Translations under genes and position numbers: made by a program | The notes under the pieces: generated by a model | Seen by the model: the letters and a program-made list of their open reading frames with translations, nothing else | Databases searched by the model: none | Told to the model about the DNA's origin: nothing | Shown: one piece after another, positions 37,667 through 47,434 of the stretch | Layout: each line of letters starts with the position of its first letter | Numbering within the stretch: the stretch's first letter is position 1 | DNA from: Mycolicibacterium gadium | GTDB taxonomy: Bacteria > Actinomycetota > Actinomycetes > Mycobacteriales > Mycobacteriaceae | Reading direction: 5' to 3' | DNA: 64,000 nucleotides | NCBI RefSeq assembly: GCF_010728925.1 | Contig: NZ_AP022608.1 | Location: 4,588,001-4,652,000, forward strand

Positions 37667-38808
37667 GCGTGCACCAAGTCCTCGTCGACGGCCAGCCGGT
37701 ACCCCCGCTTAACCACCGTCGACACGATGTTCTTGTCCCCCAGGGCAGTTCGGAGCCGCAGCACCGCCGTCTCGACGGCGTGGGTGTCTGTGCCGCTGCC
37801 GGGCAGTGCGGACAGCAGCGCGTGCCGAGACACCACCGCCCCCGGTCGATGCGCGAGCGCCCTGATCGTCGCCATCCCGGCCGGTGAAACCGCCTTGACC
37901 TCGCCGTCGACGAGTACGCAGGTGCCTCGGATCTCGAGCACATGGCCGGCCACCCGGGTGGTGCGCGCGCACAGCAGCGGTAGTTCGTCGGTGATGTGGC
38001 GGGCCAACGCGCCCAACCGCATTCGCTCCGGTGCCGATGTGGGCACACCGAGGCGGACCAGCGGCCGCGCCGTCACGGGCCCGACGCACATCGCGTGCAC
38101 GTTCGTGCGCAGCGCGGCGAGCAGCCGATCCTCGATCCCCAACTCTGTCGCACGCATGAGCACCGACGCGACCGCCGGTGCCGAGGTGAAACTCACCGCG
38201 TCGAACTTCTCGTCCGCGATGCCCATCACCAATTGATCGAATTCACCGTTGCGCGGTGCGGGATGCCAGCGGTAGACCCGAATCGGCACCACCTGCGCAC
38301 CGGCGGCGCGCAGTTCGTCGAGGAACTCCGGAAACGGATCCCAGTCGTCGGTGGCGCCGTGTAGTTGCACCGCGATGCGTTTCCCGGCGATGCCGCCCTC
38401 GACGAGGTAGTGCAACACCTCTCGCGACGATTCCGACTCGGGGGACCACTCCTCGGGCAGCCCCGCGGCGCGCAGTGCGCCCGTCGCCTTGGGCCCGCGC
38501 GACACGATGCGGGCCTTCCCGAGAGCGGCGGTCAGGTCGTTGGCCAGACCCCAGCCGTCGGCCGCCGCGATCCAACCGCGGAATCCGATGCCGGTGGTGG
38601 CGATCACGATGTCGGGCGGTGCATCGATCAGTGCCTCGGTGTGTGCGCGCAGCGCCTCATCATCGGGCAGCGGCACCATCGTGATCGCGGCCGCGCTGGT
38701 GACGCTGGCGCCGCGGCGTTCCAGTAGCGTGCCAAGCTCTTCGGCACGCCGAGCGGAGGTCACCGCCACCCGAAACCCGGTGAGCGGTGCCCAGTCAGGC
38801 TCACTCAT
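37663..38808 (-). CDS. Uroporphyrinogen-III synthase (HemD-like) fused to winged-helix DNA-binding domain (Rv0260c-like)
   Basis: 381 residues. Residues about 1-260 are a HemD-type domain (GFRVAVTSARRAEELGTLLERRG, VIATTGIGFRGW, FDAVSFTSAPAV). Residues about 285-375 form an OmpR/PhoB-type winged helix (HALLSALPGSGTDTHAVETAVLRLRTALG, IVSTVVKRGYRLAVD). It closes the linear tetrapyrrole to uroporphyrinogen III and may also sense or regulate, as proposed for the mycobacterial fusion. Overlaps the chelatase gene. ATG at 38808. Confidence 0.88.
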   Translation of the reverse strand: MSEPDWAPLTGFRVAVTSARRAEELGTLLERRGASVTSAAAITMVPLPDDEALRAHTEALIDAPPDIVIATTGIGFRGWIAAADGWGLANDLTAALGKARIVSRGPKATGALRAAGLPEEWSPESESSREVLHYLVEGGIAGKRIAVQLHGATDDWDPFPEFLDELRAAGAQVVPIRVYRWHPAPRNGEFDQLVMGIADEKFDAVSFTSAPAVASVLMRATELGIEDRLLAALRTNVHAMCVGPVTARPLVRLGVPTSAPERMRLGALARHITDELPLLCARTTRVAGHVLEIRGTCVLVDGEVKAVSPAGMATIRALAHRPGAVVSRHALLSALPGSGTDTHAVETAVLRLRTALGDKNIVSTVVKRGYRLAVDEDLVHA

Positions 38809-38987
38809 GGGACCTGTCTATTCAGCTCATGTTTCCAGGCGATTACTTTGCCGTTGCCTGGACGTGTCAGGGCTCGTCGGCAACGCATAAGGCCAGGTTA
38901 GAAAGGCTTTATTGCCCAGCAATGCGTCGTGGTGACCCCGCCGTGAAATTACGCTCACGCCGGGGGAGGTGGGCGTGTGAGCCGCGG

Positions 38988-39596
<609 letters not shown>

Positions 39597-39614
39597 CTAC
39601 CAGCAGTGAGCGTC

Positions 39615-40514
39615 CTATGGGCTGCCTTCGAATGGCTGACGCGGTCGCGACCAGTGCATGCGCACCGTCTGCCCGGGCCGAATCTGCGCCACGCTGTCCA
39701 TGTCGTCGTCGGCTACCACGCCGATCACCGGATATCCGCCGGTGACAGGATGGTCCGGGCCCAAGATCACCGGAAAACCGTTCGGCGGCACCTGAATTGC
39801 TCCGCGCGTCGCTCCCTCGCTGGGCAGCTGGCGATCGGGCCACCGATATTCCAGCGGCATACCGACCAAACGCATCCCCACGCGGTCGCTCTTGTTGGTG
39901 GCCTGCCAGTTGGTGCGGATCAGCACATCGGGGTCGACGAACCAGTCGTCGCGCGGGCCCGGCACGACCATCAGCTCCAGCACGTCATCCTCGATGGCGG
40001 CCACCGGTGCCTGATCCAGCTCGGGGAACTCGTCGGTGTGCTCGCCGATGGGCAGGACGTCACCCGGCGCGAGTGGCAGCGGCCCGATGGCCGACATCAC
40101 GTCGTACGAGCGGGAACCGAGCACGGGGTCGACGTCGATGCCGCCGCGGACGGCCAGATAGGTCCGCAGCCCCGAGTGCGGTGCGCCGAGCGTGATCACC
40201 TCGCCGTCGCGCGCGTAGTGGATGCTGTTCGTGCCGAAGGGAACTCCGTTGACGGACGGGTCGGTGTCGGCTCCGGTGACCGCGATGGCGACGCCCTTCT
40301 TTTCCCCGCCGCGCACCCGGGCCGTCAGCCCGCCGAACGTCACCTCGATGGTGGCCAGCTCTCCCGGATTGGCCACCAGCCGGTTCGCCAGGGTGTGGGA
40401 GCGGCGATCGGCGGCACCGGACCTGCTCACTCCCATATGCGCCAGACCCGGCCGGCCCAGGTCTTCGATCAGCGACAGCGGACCAGAACGCAGGATCTCC
40501 AGTGCGGCCCCCAT
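39615..40514 (-). CDS. pxpC: 5-oxoprolinase subunit PxpC (biotin-dependent-carboxylase-like domain)
   Basis: 299 residues, KipA/allophanate hydrolase subunit 2 family: [29 protein letters not shown] near the N-terminus, [12 protein letters not shown], and a C-terminal [14 protein letters not shown]. With PxpA and PxpB it forms the ATP-dependent 5-oxoprolinase. ATG at 40514 is preceded by TAGGAGG; it starts 11 bases after pxpB stops. PxpA (YcsF) is not in the window. Confidence 0.88.
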   Translation of the reverse strand: MGAALEILRSGPLSLIEDLGRPGLAHMGVSRSGAADRRSHTLANRLVANPGELATIEVTFGGLTARVRGGEKKGVAIAVTGADTDPSVNGVPFGTNSIHYARDGEVITLGAPHSGLRTYLAVRGGIDVDPVLGSRSYDVMSAIGPLPLAPGDVLPIGEHTDEFPELDQAPVAAIEDDVLELMVVPGPRDDWFVDPDVLIRTNWQATNKSDRVGMRLVGMPLEYRWPDRQLPSEGATRGAIQVPPNGFPVILGPDHPVTGGYPVIGVVADDDMDSVAQIRPGQTVRMHWSRPRQPFEGSP

Positions 40515-40525
40515 GACTCGGCCTC

Positions 40526-41209
40526 CTAACCAACCGCTCGAAACTGCACCCACATGCCCGGCATCAGCAGCGCGGGCGGATCACGGTCGACATCCCACAG
40601 CGCCGCCTGACCGTCGGCGGTGCGTCCGATCAGCTGCCAGCCGCCGGGAGACTCGCGGGGATAAACACCGCTGAACTCGCCGGCGAGACCGACCGCCCCG
40701 ACCGGGACCTTGGTGCGCGGCTCATCCCGCCGGGGGACCTCGAGTCGCGCGTCCCCCCCGATCAGATATGCGAAACCCGGTGCGAAGCCACCGAATCCGA
40801 CGCGCCACAGTGTGTCTGTGTGCGCCGCGACGACCTGGTCGGCGGTCAAGCCGGTGAGCTGCGCGACTTCGTCCAGATCGGGACCGTCGTAGATGACGTC
40901 GATCTGAACGTCGGCCCGAACACCGGCAGCCGCGGCCGACTCCGACGCGGCCGCGACATCCAGCTTGCCCAGTCGCTGCCGGGTGGGGCCCTGGTACCGC
41001 GTACCGGCCAGCTTGATCAGCACGGTGCGCGAGGCAGGAACGATGTCGAGCACACCCGGCAGGTCGGCGGCCCGGATCGCCGCTGACCACGCTAGCACCT
41101 CGTCGGTCCCTCCGAATTCCAGCAGCAGGGCCCGATCCCCGTAGTCGCGGATCTTGGCGGGACCCGCACCCGTCGCGTTGGCGTCCATGAGATCCACTGT
41201 CACGCTCAT
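40526..41209 (-). CDS. pxpB: 5-oxoprolinase subunit PxpB
   Basis: 227 residues, KipI/allophanate hydrolase subunit 1 family: [12 protein letters not shown] at the N-terminus, [41 protein letters not shown] (the characteristic C-terminal core). Partner of PxpC. ATG at 41209; a degraded TTACCC-GC-GAGTAG palindrome lies 10 bases upstream (41219-41232), resembling the TetR-type operators elsewhere in the window. Confidence 0.88.
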   Translation of the reverse strand: MSVTVDLMDANATGAGPAKIRDYGDRALLLEFGGTDEVLAWSAAIRAADLPGVLDIVPASRTVLIKLAGTRYQGPTRQRLGKLDVAAASESAAAAGVRADVQIDVIYDGPDLDEVAQLTGLTADQVVAAHTDTLWRVGFGGFAPGFAYLIGGDARLEVPRRDEPRTKVPVGAVGLAGEFSGVYPRESPGGWQLIGRTADGQAALWDVDRDPPALLMPGMWVQFRAVG

Positions 41210-41283
41210 GGACCCAAATTACCCGCGAGTAGCAACTGCTATGCGCGCTCTATGAGCCTTGCCAGAGGAGCCTTAACGAAGCC

Positions 41284-41988
41284 TCACACGGCGGGCCGAT
41301 ATGTCGGCTCGCGGCGCTTGATGTACGCGATCACCCGGTAGGTGATGGGCAGCACGAGGATCTCGACGACGGTCTTGTACACCCAGCCCAACGCTACGTA
41401 GGTCAGGAAGTCGCCCCATGTGCTGATGCCGATCGCGCCTGCGGCGATGGTGCAGAACACGACGGTGTCAGCGAATTCGCCGACGACCGTCGACCCGATC
41501 AACCGGGCCCACAGGTGTTTCTCCTTGGTCCGTTCCTTGATCTTGACGACGACCCACGCGTTGAGCGTCTGCCCGACGATGAAGCCCGCGAGCCCGGCGA
41601 TGATCAACTGCGTGAACGGCTTGACCACGGCCTCGAACGCCGCCTGGTTGGTGTAGAAGTCAGCCGCGGGCAGGTAGGCGGTGAGCCAGAACGTGAACGC
41701 GGCGATGGCCTCCATGACGAAGGCGATGTAGATGGCCCTGCGGGTGGCCCGGAAGCCGTACACCTCGGACAGCACGTCACCGATCACGTACGTCAGCGGG
41801 AACACGATGAACCCGCCATCGGTGATCAATGACCAGTCGCCGATGATGGGTCCGAATGCGATGCCCTTGGTGGCGGATACGTTCGAGATCAGAACCAGGC
41901 CGGTGAAGATCGCGACCAGCACCGGATAGTAGGCCGAGCCCGTGAGTGCGAAACCCCGGTGTTCGGACTCGGTGCTGGTGGCAGTCAC
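41284..41988 (-). CDS. Queuosine-precursor-type transporter (YhhQ/VUT family)
   Basis: 234 residues with six membrane segments: YYPVLVAIFTGLVLISNVSATK, FPLTYVIGDVLSEVYGF (signature helix), AIYIAFVMEAIAAFTFWL, LIIAGLAGFIVGQTLNAWVV, and a late VVEILVLPITYRVIAYI. It should import 7-cyano-7-deazaguanine-type queuosine precursors. ATG at 41988 lies 12 bases after the stop of the FecB-type lipoprotein, so they look co-transcribed although functionally unrelated. Confidence 0.85.
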   Translation of the reverse strand: MTATSTESEHRGFALTGSAYYPVLVAIFTGLVLISNVSATKGIAFGPIIGDWSLITDGGFIVFPLTYVIGDVLSEVYGFRATRRAIYIAFVMEAIAAFTFWLTAYLPAADFYTNQAAFEAVVKPFTQLIIAGLAGFIVGQTLNAWVVVKIKERTKEKHLWARLIGSTVVGEFADTVVFCTIAAGAIGISTWGDFLTYVALGWVYKTVVEILVLPITYRVIAYIKRREPTYRPAV

Positions 41989-42000
41989 CCGAATATCTTG

Positions 42001-42900
42001 TCAGGCGATCGCGCGGGCGATGAGCGCCGGCAACTGGTCGGCCACCACCGGATACGACAGCGGTGAGGCGAAGGCGATCGCACCCGCGAGTTCCTTGCCG
42101 GTGAACGCGTTGCGCCGCCGACTGATCGCCGGGTCGGCCAGCAGCGCGGCTTGCTGTTCGTCGCTTTCCGTGGTCCAGATCAGCACGTCGGCCGAATCGA
42201 TGTTCTCGGCGACGGCACAGCCCATCTTCGTGAGGAATTCGCTGCGCCAATCGGGTGACATCACCGTGGGACCGTCTGGACCCAGGGTGCCTTCCAGCAG
42301 CAGGACCTTCTTGCCGGCGAATTGCGCGTTGTTGCTGCCCGCGGCGGCGAAGCGCTCATCGACGGCGGTGATGAGTGCCTGCATCTGGTCGTGTTTGAAC
42401 ACCGCCTGGCCGATGGTCGTGGCCTGAATCTTCCACGGCTCGAAGAACGCGTCCTCACCGGACTGCGCGATGGTGGGGGCGATGGCCGCCAGCTTTTCGT
42501 AGGTGTCCTTGTCAAGGCCGGCATTGGTGGCGACGATCAGGTCGGGCCGCAACGCCGCGATCTGATCGACCGCGACGCCGTCGACGAGGTTGAGCACCGC
42601 AGGCTGTGTCCCGCCGAGTTTTTGCTGGGCCCAAGGCCATACGCCAAACGGTTCGCCGCCGAACCAGTCCGTCACCGCGATCGGTATCACCCCGACGGCG
42701 AGGAGGTCGTCCTGTTCGGTGAGACCTGCGCTCACCACGCGCATGGGCGGTGCAAGGACCTTGGTCTCACCGAACACGTGCTTCACGGTGACGGACCCGT
42801 CGTCGGCGACCTCGCCCGGCTTCGAGCCGCACGCGGCCACCAAAGCCGCCGCCCCGGCGGTCATCGCCAGGAAACTCCGCCGGGACAACGAAGCAGGCAC
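42001..42900 (-). CDS. Periplasmic iron-siderophore-binding lipoprotein (FecB2/Rv0265c-like)
   Basis: 299 residues. Tat-type twin-arginine region SRRSFLAM followed by lipobox ALVAAC (Cys about 24). The substrate-binding domain is of the FepB/FecB class (RVVSAGLTEQDDLLAVGVIPIAVTDWFGG, VDQIAALRPDLIVATNAG, MGCAVAENIDSADVLIWTT, near-C-terminal NAFTGKELAGAIAFASPLSY). Presents a ferric siderophore or haem-like ligand to an ABC importer not found here. ATG at 42900. Orthologue of Rv0265c. Confidence 0.9.
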   Translation of the reverse strand: MPASLSRRSFLAMTAGAAALVAACGSKPGEVADDGSVTVKHVFGETKVLAPPMRVVSAGLTEQDDLLAVGVIPIAVTDWFGGEPFGVWPWAQQKLGGTQPAVLNLVDGVAVDQIAALRPDLIVATNAGLDKDTYEKLAAIAPTIAQSGEDAFFEPWKIQATTIGQAVFKHDQMQALITAVDERFAAAGSNNAQFAGKKVLLLEGTLGPDGPTVMSPDWRSEFLTKMGCAVAENIDSADVLIWTTESDEQQAALLADPAISRRRNAFTGKELAGAIAFASPLSYPVVADQLPALIARAIA

Positions 42901-42958
42901 CCGGCGAGAGTAGCTAACTCATCTGAAAACTGCCGAACATCCCGGCGGCCAGGCGCGC

Positions 42959-43252
42959 TTAGATGGGTGGCGCCTCGCAGTAGGTCGTCGACGAGGACGA
43001 CGAGGACGTGAGGACGTCACCGCGGTCGAGCTCGTTGCGCTCGATCCCCTTCATCAGCACGCCCACGTTCTCACCGGCGCTCGCCTCGTCGAGCTGTTTG
43101 CGGAACTTCTCGATCGCGGTCACCTCGACCCCCGGACCCCCGTTGATCTGGACGGTGTCGCCAACGCGCAGCGTTCCACTTTCGACGCGGCCGGTCGCGA
43201 CCACGCCCCGATTCTTGATGGCGAAGACCTCTTCGACCGTCATCTTGAACAT
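42959..43252 (-). CDS. Orphan EF-Tu domain II-like small protein
   Basis: 97 residues. Residues about 1-82 match EF-Tu domain II (FKMTVEEVFAIKNRGVVATG, RVESGTLRVGDTVQI, IEKFRKQLDEASAGENVGVLMKGI, ELDRGDVL), including the GRGVVATGRVE core, but domains I (GTPase) and III are absent. It ends in a Ser run and CEAPPI. The ATG shares one base with the upstream SDR stop (TGATG), so it is translationally coupled and not simply a broken tuf; standalone proteins of this kind occur in actinobacteria. It cannot bind GTP. Function unknown. Confidence 0.75.
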   Translation of the reverse strand: MFKMTVEEVFAIKNRGVVATGRVESGTLRVGDTVQINGGPGVEVTAIEKFRKQLDEASAGENVGVLMKGIERNELDRGDVLTSSSSSSTTYCEAPPI

Positions 43253-44055
43253 CAGGAATGCGCCAATCTCTTGTTGACCAGACGGGTCAGCCAGCCGGGT
43301 GAGAATCGGGAACCGGCCGCCAAGACCTTGGTCTGGGAGCCGACGGGGAAGTGAACCTGGTGGATGGCGCGGCGCAACCACCGCGGGTCGACCGCCGCGA
43401 CAATGGCGTCGGCGATGTCCTGAGCCGTCAGTCGGATGCCGAGGGACTCGGTGCTGCCCGTCTTGAGGTGGTCCGTCATCGCGGTGTTCACGAACAGCGG
43501 CCACATCGCGATCACCCGGATGCCGTACCTACTCCACTCGATGTCCAGCGCCTCGGTGATGCCGCGGACGAAGAACTTGGTCGCGCTGTAGTTGGCGAGT
43601 TCGGCTTGGCCGTAGATCGCCGATGCGGAGGCGAGGTTGACGACGACGGAGTTCCTCGTGGACCGCAGGTAGGGAAAGGCGGCATAAAGCCCGTTCACCA
43701 CGCCCTTGGTGTTGATGTCGATCTCCTTGAAGTGACCGCCGAGCTCCATCTCCTCGAAACGACCTGCGCGCAAGATGCCGGCGTTGTTGATCATCACATC
43801 GAGCCGGCCTCCCGCGGCCTTCGCGAAATCTCCTACCCGCTGGGCCATTTCGTCGGGGTCCGTGACGTCGAGGTGCCCGGTGATCGCCCGGCCGACCCCG
43901 CGTTGGTCGATCTCGTCGGCCAGCGTCTTGAGCCCGACCTCGTCGATGTCGAAGCCGCCGACGAGAAATCCGTTTCGGGCGAACGTCAGTGCGGTGGCCC
44001 TCCCGATTCCGGCCGCGGCACCGGTGATGAATACGGACTTTCTCGTAGCGGTCAT
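43252..44055 (-). CDS. Short-chain dehydrogenase/reductase
   Basis: 267 residues of the classical SDR family: TGAAAGIGRATALTFARNG cofactor loop, NNAGILRAGRF, catalytic Ser in NLASASAIYG, YSATKFFVRG with Tyr and Lys, and a C-terminal basic extension (FSPGWLTRLVNKRLAHS). The acidic end of strand 2 (GGFDIDE) suggests NAD+ preference. Substrate unknown. The ATG overlaps the TetR stop (ATGA), and its own stop overlaps the EF-Tu-like start, giving a three-gene translationally coupled unit. Confidence 0.88.
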   Translation of the reverse strand: MTATRKSVFITGAAAGIGRATALTFARNGFLVGGFDIDEVGLKTLADEIDQRGVGRAITGHLDVTDPDEMAQRVGDFAKAAGGRLDVMINNAGILRAGRFEEMELGGHFKEIDINTKGVVNGLYAAFPYLRSTRNSVVVNLASASAIYGQAELANYSATKFFVRGITEALDIEWSRYGIRVIAMWPLFVNTAMTDHLKTGSTESLGIRLTAQDIADAIVAAVDPRWLRRAIHQVHFPVGSQTKVLAAGSRFSPGWLTRLVNKRLAHS

Positions 44056-44654
44056 GTCTCCACGATTCCATCGAAGTGCATTGCGGCTTCGAGGAGGTCC
44101 AGGGTCCGTTGCATCCGGTCGGTCAGCTCGGGCAGATGGCCGTCCAGGGCGGCCATCAACCCGCCGGACAATGCCCCGACGAACACGCGGACCTCCAGAT
44201 CCTGCGGGTCGCGCCCGGTGCGGAGTGCCTCTGACTCGGCGAGTCGCTCGACAGTGTGCCGGTACTCGTCCAGCTGGGCGGCTTTGAGTTCCGGCACCGA
44301 AAGGACCAGTCGCAACCGGGCGCGTTCGAATCGCCACTCCGCCGCGGTCACAGCGTCCAGAGTGATCTCGAGTGAGCGCCGAAACGCCTTGAAGCGCGGC
44401 ATGTCTGACGGCAACCCGGCAAGTGCATCAATGGTCACCTGGTCCAGGTCGTTCGCGATCAGCACCGACTCTTTGGTGGGGAAGTAGCGGAAGAAGGTGC
44501 TGGGTGCGATGTCCGCCGCGAAGGCGATCTGTTCGATCGTGGTGCTCGCGTAACCGTTGGCCTTGATGAGCCGCATGGCCTCGCGCCGGATGGTGTCGCG
44601 AGTCTGGATCTTCTTGCGGTCACGCAAACCCAGCGCTGGCCCGCCAACCGTCAT
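44052..44654 (-). CDS. TetR-family regulator heading SDR operon
   Basis: 200 residues. HTH at about 18-62: TIRREAMRLIKANGYASTTIEQIAFAADIAPSTFFRYFPTKE with recognition helix APSTFFRYF. The C-terminal domain is of the AcrR-C type (LRTGRDPQDLEVRVFVGALSGGLMAAL). Probably represses its own operon with the SDR; no operator could be assigned. It is the first gene of the unit, 12 bases from the 3' end of lysE, which runs the same way. Confidence 0.85.
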   Translation of the reverse strand: MTVGGPALGLRDRKKIQTRDTIRREAMRLIKANGYASTTIEQIAFAADIAPSTFFRYFPTKESVLIANDLDQVTIDALAGLPSDMPRFKAFRRSLEITLDAVTAAEWRFERARLRLVLSVPELKAAQLDEYRHTVERLAESEALRTGRDPQDLEVRVFVGALSGGLMAALDGHLPELTDRMQRTLDLLEAAMHFDGIVET

Positions 44655-44666
44655 ACGCGGATTATT

Positions 44667-45266
44667 TCAGGACAAAATCAAAGACACACCGAGTCCGGTC
44701 ATAGTGACGGCAATCAGTCCGTCGAGGATCCGCCAGGTGAGTGGGGTGGCGAACAGCCCGGAGAGGCGCCGCGCGCCGAGTCCGAGGCTGACGAACCAGA
44801 CCACGCTCGCGGTGACCGCGCCGACGCCGAACAGCCACCGCTGCTCGCTGTGCTCGTTGGCCAGGGTGCCCAACAGGATCACCGTGTCGAGGTAGACGTG
44901 CGGATTGAGCCACGTGAGAGCGAGGCAGGTGACCAGCACCTCGAGCAGCCGGGCCGGGCCCTTCTCGGACGGCGTCAACGCGGCCGGCCGCCAGGCGCGA
45001 CGCGCCGCGAGCATTCCGTAACCGATCAGGAACGCGGCGCCACCGAACCGGGCGATGTCGAGCGCGCCCGGGTGTGCGGCGATCAGGGCGCCGATGCCGG
45101 CGATGCCCGCGGTGATGAGCAGGATGTCGGATACCGCGCACACCGCCACCACCGCGGCCACATGTTCACCGCGGATGCCCTGGCGCAGCACGAAGGCGTT
45201 CTGTGCGCCGATCGCGATGATCAGCGTCAGGGAGGCAAGGAAGCCGACGAGCAGCGGTGAGTTCAT
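44667..45266 (-). CDS. LysE/ArgO-family amino acid exporter
   Basis: 199 residues, five to six membrane helices. Family hallmarks: [20 protein letters not shown] at the first helix and [17 protein letters not shown] in the middle. It should export lysine/arginine or related amino acids. The usual LysG/ArgP regulator is not adjacent; instead a near-palindrome lies at 45308-45332 between it and the divergent MFS gene. ATG at 45266. Confidence 0.88.
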   Translation of the reverse strand: MNSPLLVGFLASLTLIIAIGAQNAFVLRQGIRGEHVAAVVAVCAVSDILLITAGIAGIGALIAAHPGALDIARFGGAAFLIGYGMLAARRAWRPAALTPSEKGPARLLEVLVTCLALTWLNPHVYLDTVILLGTLANEHSEQRWLFGVGAVTASVVWFVSLGLGARRLSGLFATPLTWRILDGLIAVTMTGLGVSLILS

Positions 45267-45307
45267 GTCTTCGACGGTAGGAACCTGCGGCCGTTCAGTA
45301 CAGCTAA

Positions 45308-45332
45308 TGATTCTAATTTCGGATTAAGATCA
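45308..45332. promoter_or_regulatory. Near-palindrome between lysE and MFS gene
   Basis: TGATTCTAAT, 5 bases, ATTAAGATCA: nine of ten arm positions pair. It lies in an AT-rich patch 42 bases from the lysE start and 60 bases from the MFS start, so it could govern either or both of the divergent genes. Confidence 0.5.
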
Positions 45333-45392
45333 CTAATGGCGAGAGCGCCGGTGATCTGCTTCGATTGCGACGAGCTGCGTAGGAGGGCAACG

Positions 45393-46727
45393 ATGACTAC
45401 CCACCTTCCGGATTCGGCGCTGGAACCGCAGACGATGACGAAGGTCACCCGCCGTCTGATCCCGTTTCTGATCCTGCTCTACTTCGTCAACTACCTCGAT
45501 CGCGTCAACATCAGCTTCGCAGGCCCCAACGGCATGAATGAAGACCTGGCGATGAGCGCCAAGATGTTCGGCTTCGCCTCGGGCATCTTCTTCATCGGCT
45601 ACCTATTGCTGGAAGTGCCGAGCAATATCGCGCTTCACAAGTTCGGCGGCCGCCGTTGGCTCGCACGCATCATGCTGACGTGGGGAATCATCAGTAGCGC
45701 AATCGCTTTCGTGCCGAACGCGGAAACGCTCATCGTCCTTCGCTTCCTGCTCGGCGTGGCGGAAGCCGGATTCTTCCCCGGCATCATTCTCTACCTCACC
45801 TTCTGGTTTCCGGAAAAGCATCGCGCCAAGGCGGTGTCGCTGTTCATGGTGGCTGTGCCGGTATCGACAGCCATCGGATCCACCCTTTCCTCGTTGATCA
45901 TCGACTGGGGGCACGGCCTTTTCGGTCTCGAAGGCTGGCGCGTGATGTTTCTCGTCGAGGGCATCCCGGCGGTCATGCTCGCGTTCGCCTGCTGGTTCTA
46001 CCTCACGGACCGACCGGCCGACGCGGCCTGGCTGAAGACCGATGAAAAGGATTGGCTGGAAACGACACTGGACGTCGAACGCTCACTCGCCGAGACCGGG
46101 CAGCACTGGCCACTCAAGAAGGCGCTCAGTCACCCGAGAATCCTCCTACTGGCGTTCATCTACTTCGGAATCACCTACGGCCTGTATGCGGTCGGGTTCT
46201 TTCTGCCGACCATCGTCGCCGGATTCCAGGAGCAGTACGGCACTCATCTGAGCGTCATCGAGCGCGGCCTGGTGACGTCTGTTCCGTACGTCGTCGCTGC
46301 CATCGTGATGGTGCCCTGGGCGCGTCACGCCGACCGCACCAACGAACGGGTCTGGCACGTCGCGACACCGGCGATCGTCGGTGCGGTTTCCATTCCGGCC
46401 GCGCTCTACATGGCCGACCCCTACCTGGCGATGGTCGCCGTCACCCTGTCCACCTGCTCGGTGATGTGCGCCCTGCCCGTCTTCTGGGCGCTGCCGTCCA
46501 CCTTCCTGACCGGGGTGGCCGCAGCCGGCGGTATCGCATTGATCAACTCGCTGGGAAACCTCAGCGGGTTCGGCGGGCCGTACATCACCGGATGGCTGAA
46601 CGATCTGACCGGCGATGCCAGGGCCGCGATGTGGGTGGTCGGCGTGCTGTCGCTGGCCGCCGCTGTCGTGGTGGTCTACCTGGGGCACAAGCCAAAGCCG
46701 CAACATCAGCAAGAACAGCCACACTAA
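45393..46727 (+). CDS. MFS transporter, anion:cation symporter (ACS) family
   Basis: 444 residues, twelve membrane helices. ACS-family signatures: YFVNYLDRVNISFAG after helix 1 and IGYLLLEVPSNIALHKFGGRRWLARIML between helices 2 and 3, RFLLGVAEAGFFPGIILYLTFWFP. Relatives import organic anions such as galactonate, phthalate and tartrate; the substrate here is unknown. ATG at 45393 is directly preceded by TAGGAGGGCAACG, a strong Shine-Dalgarno; the upstream ATG at 45336 is unlikely. Confidence 0.9.
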   Translation: MTTHLPDSALEPQTMTKVTRRLIPFLILLYFVNYLDRVNISFAGPNGMNEDLAMSAKMFGFASGIFFIGYLLLEVPSNIALHKFGGRRWLARIMLTWGIISSAIAFVPNAETLIVLRFLLGVAEAGFFPGIILYLTFWFPEKHRAKAVSLFMVAVPVSTAIGSTLSSLIIDWGHGLFGLEGWRVMFLVEGIPAVMLAFACWFYLTDRPADAAWLKTDEKDWLETTLDVERSLAETGQHWPLKKALSHPRILLLAFIYFGITYGLYAVGFFLPTIVAGFQEQYGTHLSVIERGLVTSVPYVVAAIVMVPWARHADRTNERVWHVATPAIVGAVSIPAALYMADPYLAMVAVTLSTCSVMCALPVFWALPSTFLTGVAAAGGIALINSLGNLSGFGGPYITGWLNDLTGDARAAMWVVGVLSLAAAVVVVYLGHKPKPQHQQEQPH

Positions 46728-47062
46728 TCGGCGTTGCCTTTTGGTCGCTGCTCACGCCGAACATTCATATCGACGAGAAGTCGCATCACCGATCGGTGAA
46801 GTCGGCAAGCATCGTTTCCTCCTGCGGCGCCCCCGATTCCGCAACGCTGTTACCCACGCGAAGTTCCCATCGCCACAAAGCCACCCGCGAATTCCACCCG
46901 TCAGGGGGATGGAGGGCACCGACGGGCGCTCGATGCTTGCTGCAGTATTCGATGACCACGAACGCACCTGGACGCTCTCAGAAGCGTGACTTGTGTTTGC
47001 GAATACACCGTTTCGCAACTCGCGAAGCGGGTGGTCTGCACTTCTAGCGCATTGGAGGCGCT
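46728..47062 (+). other. Intergenic region; SigF-type promoter at its end
   Basis: 335 bases with no convincing gene: the short open frames show no family resemblance or ribosome site. Near its right end GTTT-N15-GGGTGG (47010-47034) resembles the mycobacterial SigF promoter (GTTT-N15-17-GGGTA), 29 bases before the UsfY-like ATG at 47063. A half-copy of the island palindrome (GGGGGAT) is visible near 46905. Confidence 0.5.
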
Positions 47063-47389
47063 ATGGAAAGAAACCATCGCGATCCCGTTGATCACTACCG
47101 CACGACACATCAACACGCGGGCGAGACGTTCATCGATGGCTATTGTTGGCCGGGTCTGCTTTCAATTGCGCTGGGCGTGATTTCATTGGCTGGCTGTGTT
47201 GCCTCGGTTGCCTACAACCATCGCGAATACACCATGACGACCGGAGTCGTCGCAGTCCTGGCGATCGTGTTCGGCATTCTGTGGATCGTGCTGGAGCATC
47301 GTCGGGTGCGCCACATGGATATCCGTTGGCTGGCCGAACATTCCGATCAAGGCGTTCGAGCGGGAGCGTCGACGCCTAATCGAGGTTGA
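47063..47389 (+). CDS. UsfY-family small membrane protein
   Basis: 108 residues. The N-terminal DPVDHYRTTHQHAGETFIDG motif and the C-terminal EHRRVRHMDIRWLAEH motif match the mycobacterial UsfY family as I remember it. Two membrane helices lie between (GLLSIALGVISLAGCVASV and TGVVAVLAIVFGILWIVL). UsfY is named for its position upstream of sigF in M. tuberculosis and is a SigF-dependent stress protein; function unknown. ATG at 47063 follows GGAGGCGCT. A SigF-like promoter lies upstream, and the response regulator follows 127 bases later. Confidence 0.7.
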   Translation: MERNHRDPVDHYRTTHQHAGETFIDGYCWPGLLSIALGVISLAGCVASVAYNHREYTMTTGVVAVLAIVFGILWIVLEHRRVRHMDIRWLAEHSDQGVRAGASTPNRG

Positions 47390-47434
47390 CGAAGTCCAGC
47401 AACGTGAGCCGGTAGGTTCCAACCCTGGGTGAAG

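Noticed and set aside
42959..43252. Full-length or broken tuf (EF-Tu) gene
   Set aside because: Only domain II is present, with its own coupled start and a distinct tail. There are no traces of domains I or III around it.
46728..47062. Small ORFs in the gap after the MFS gene
   Set aside because: No ribosome sites, low coding character and no family resemblance; some overlap each other in opposite strands.
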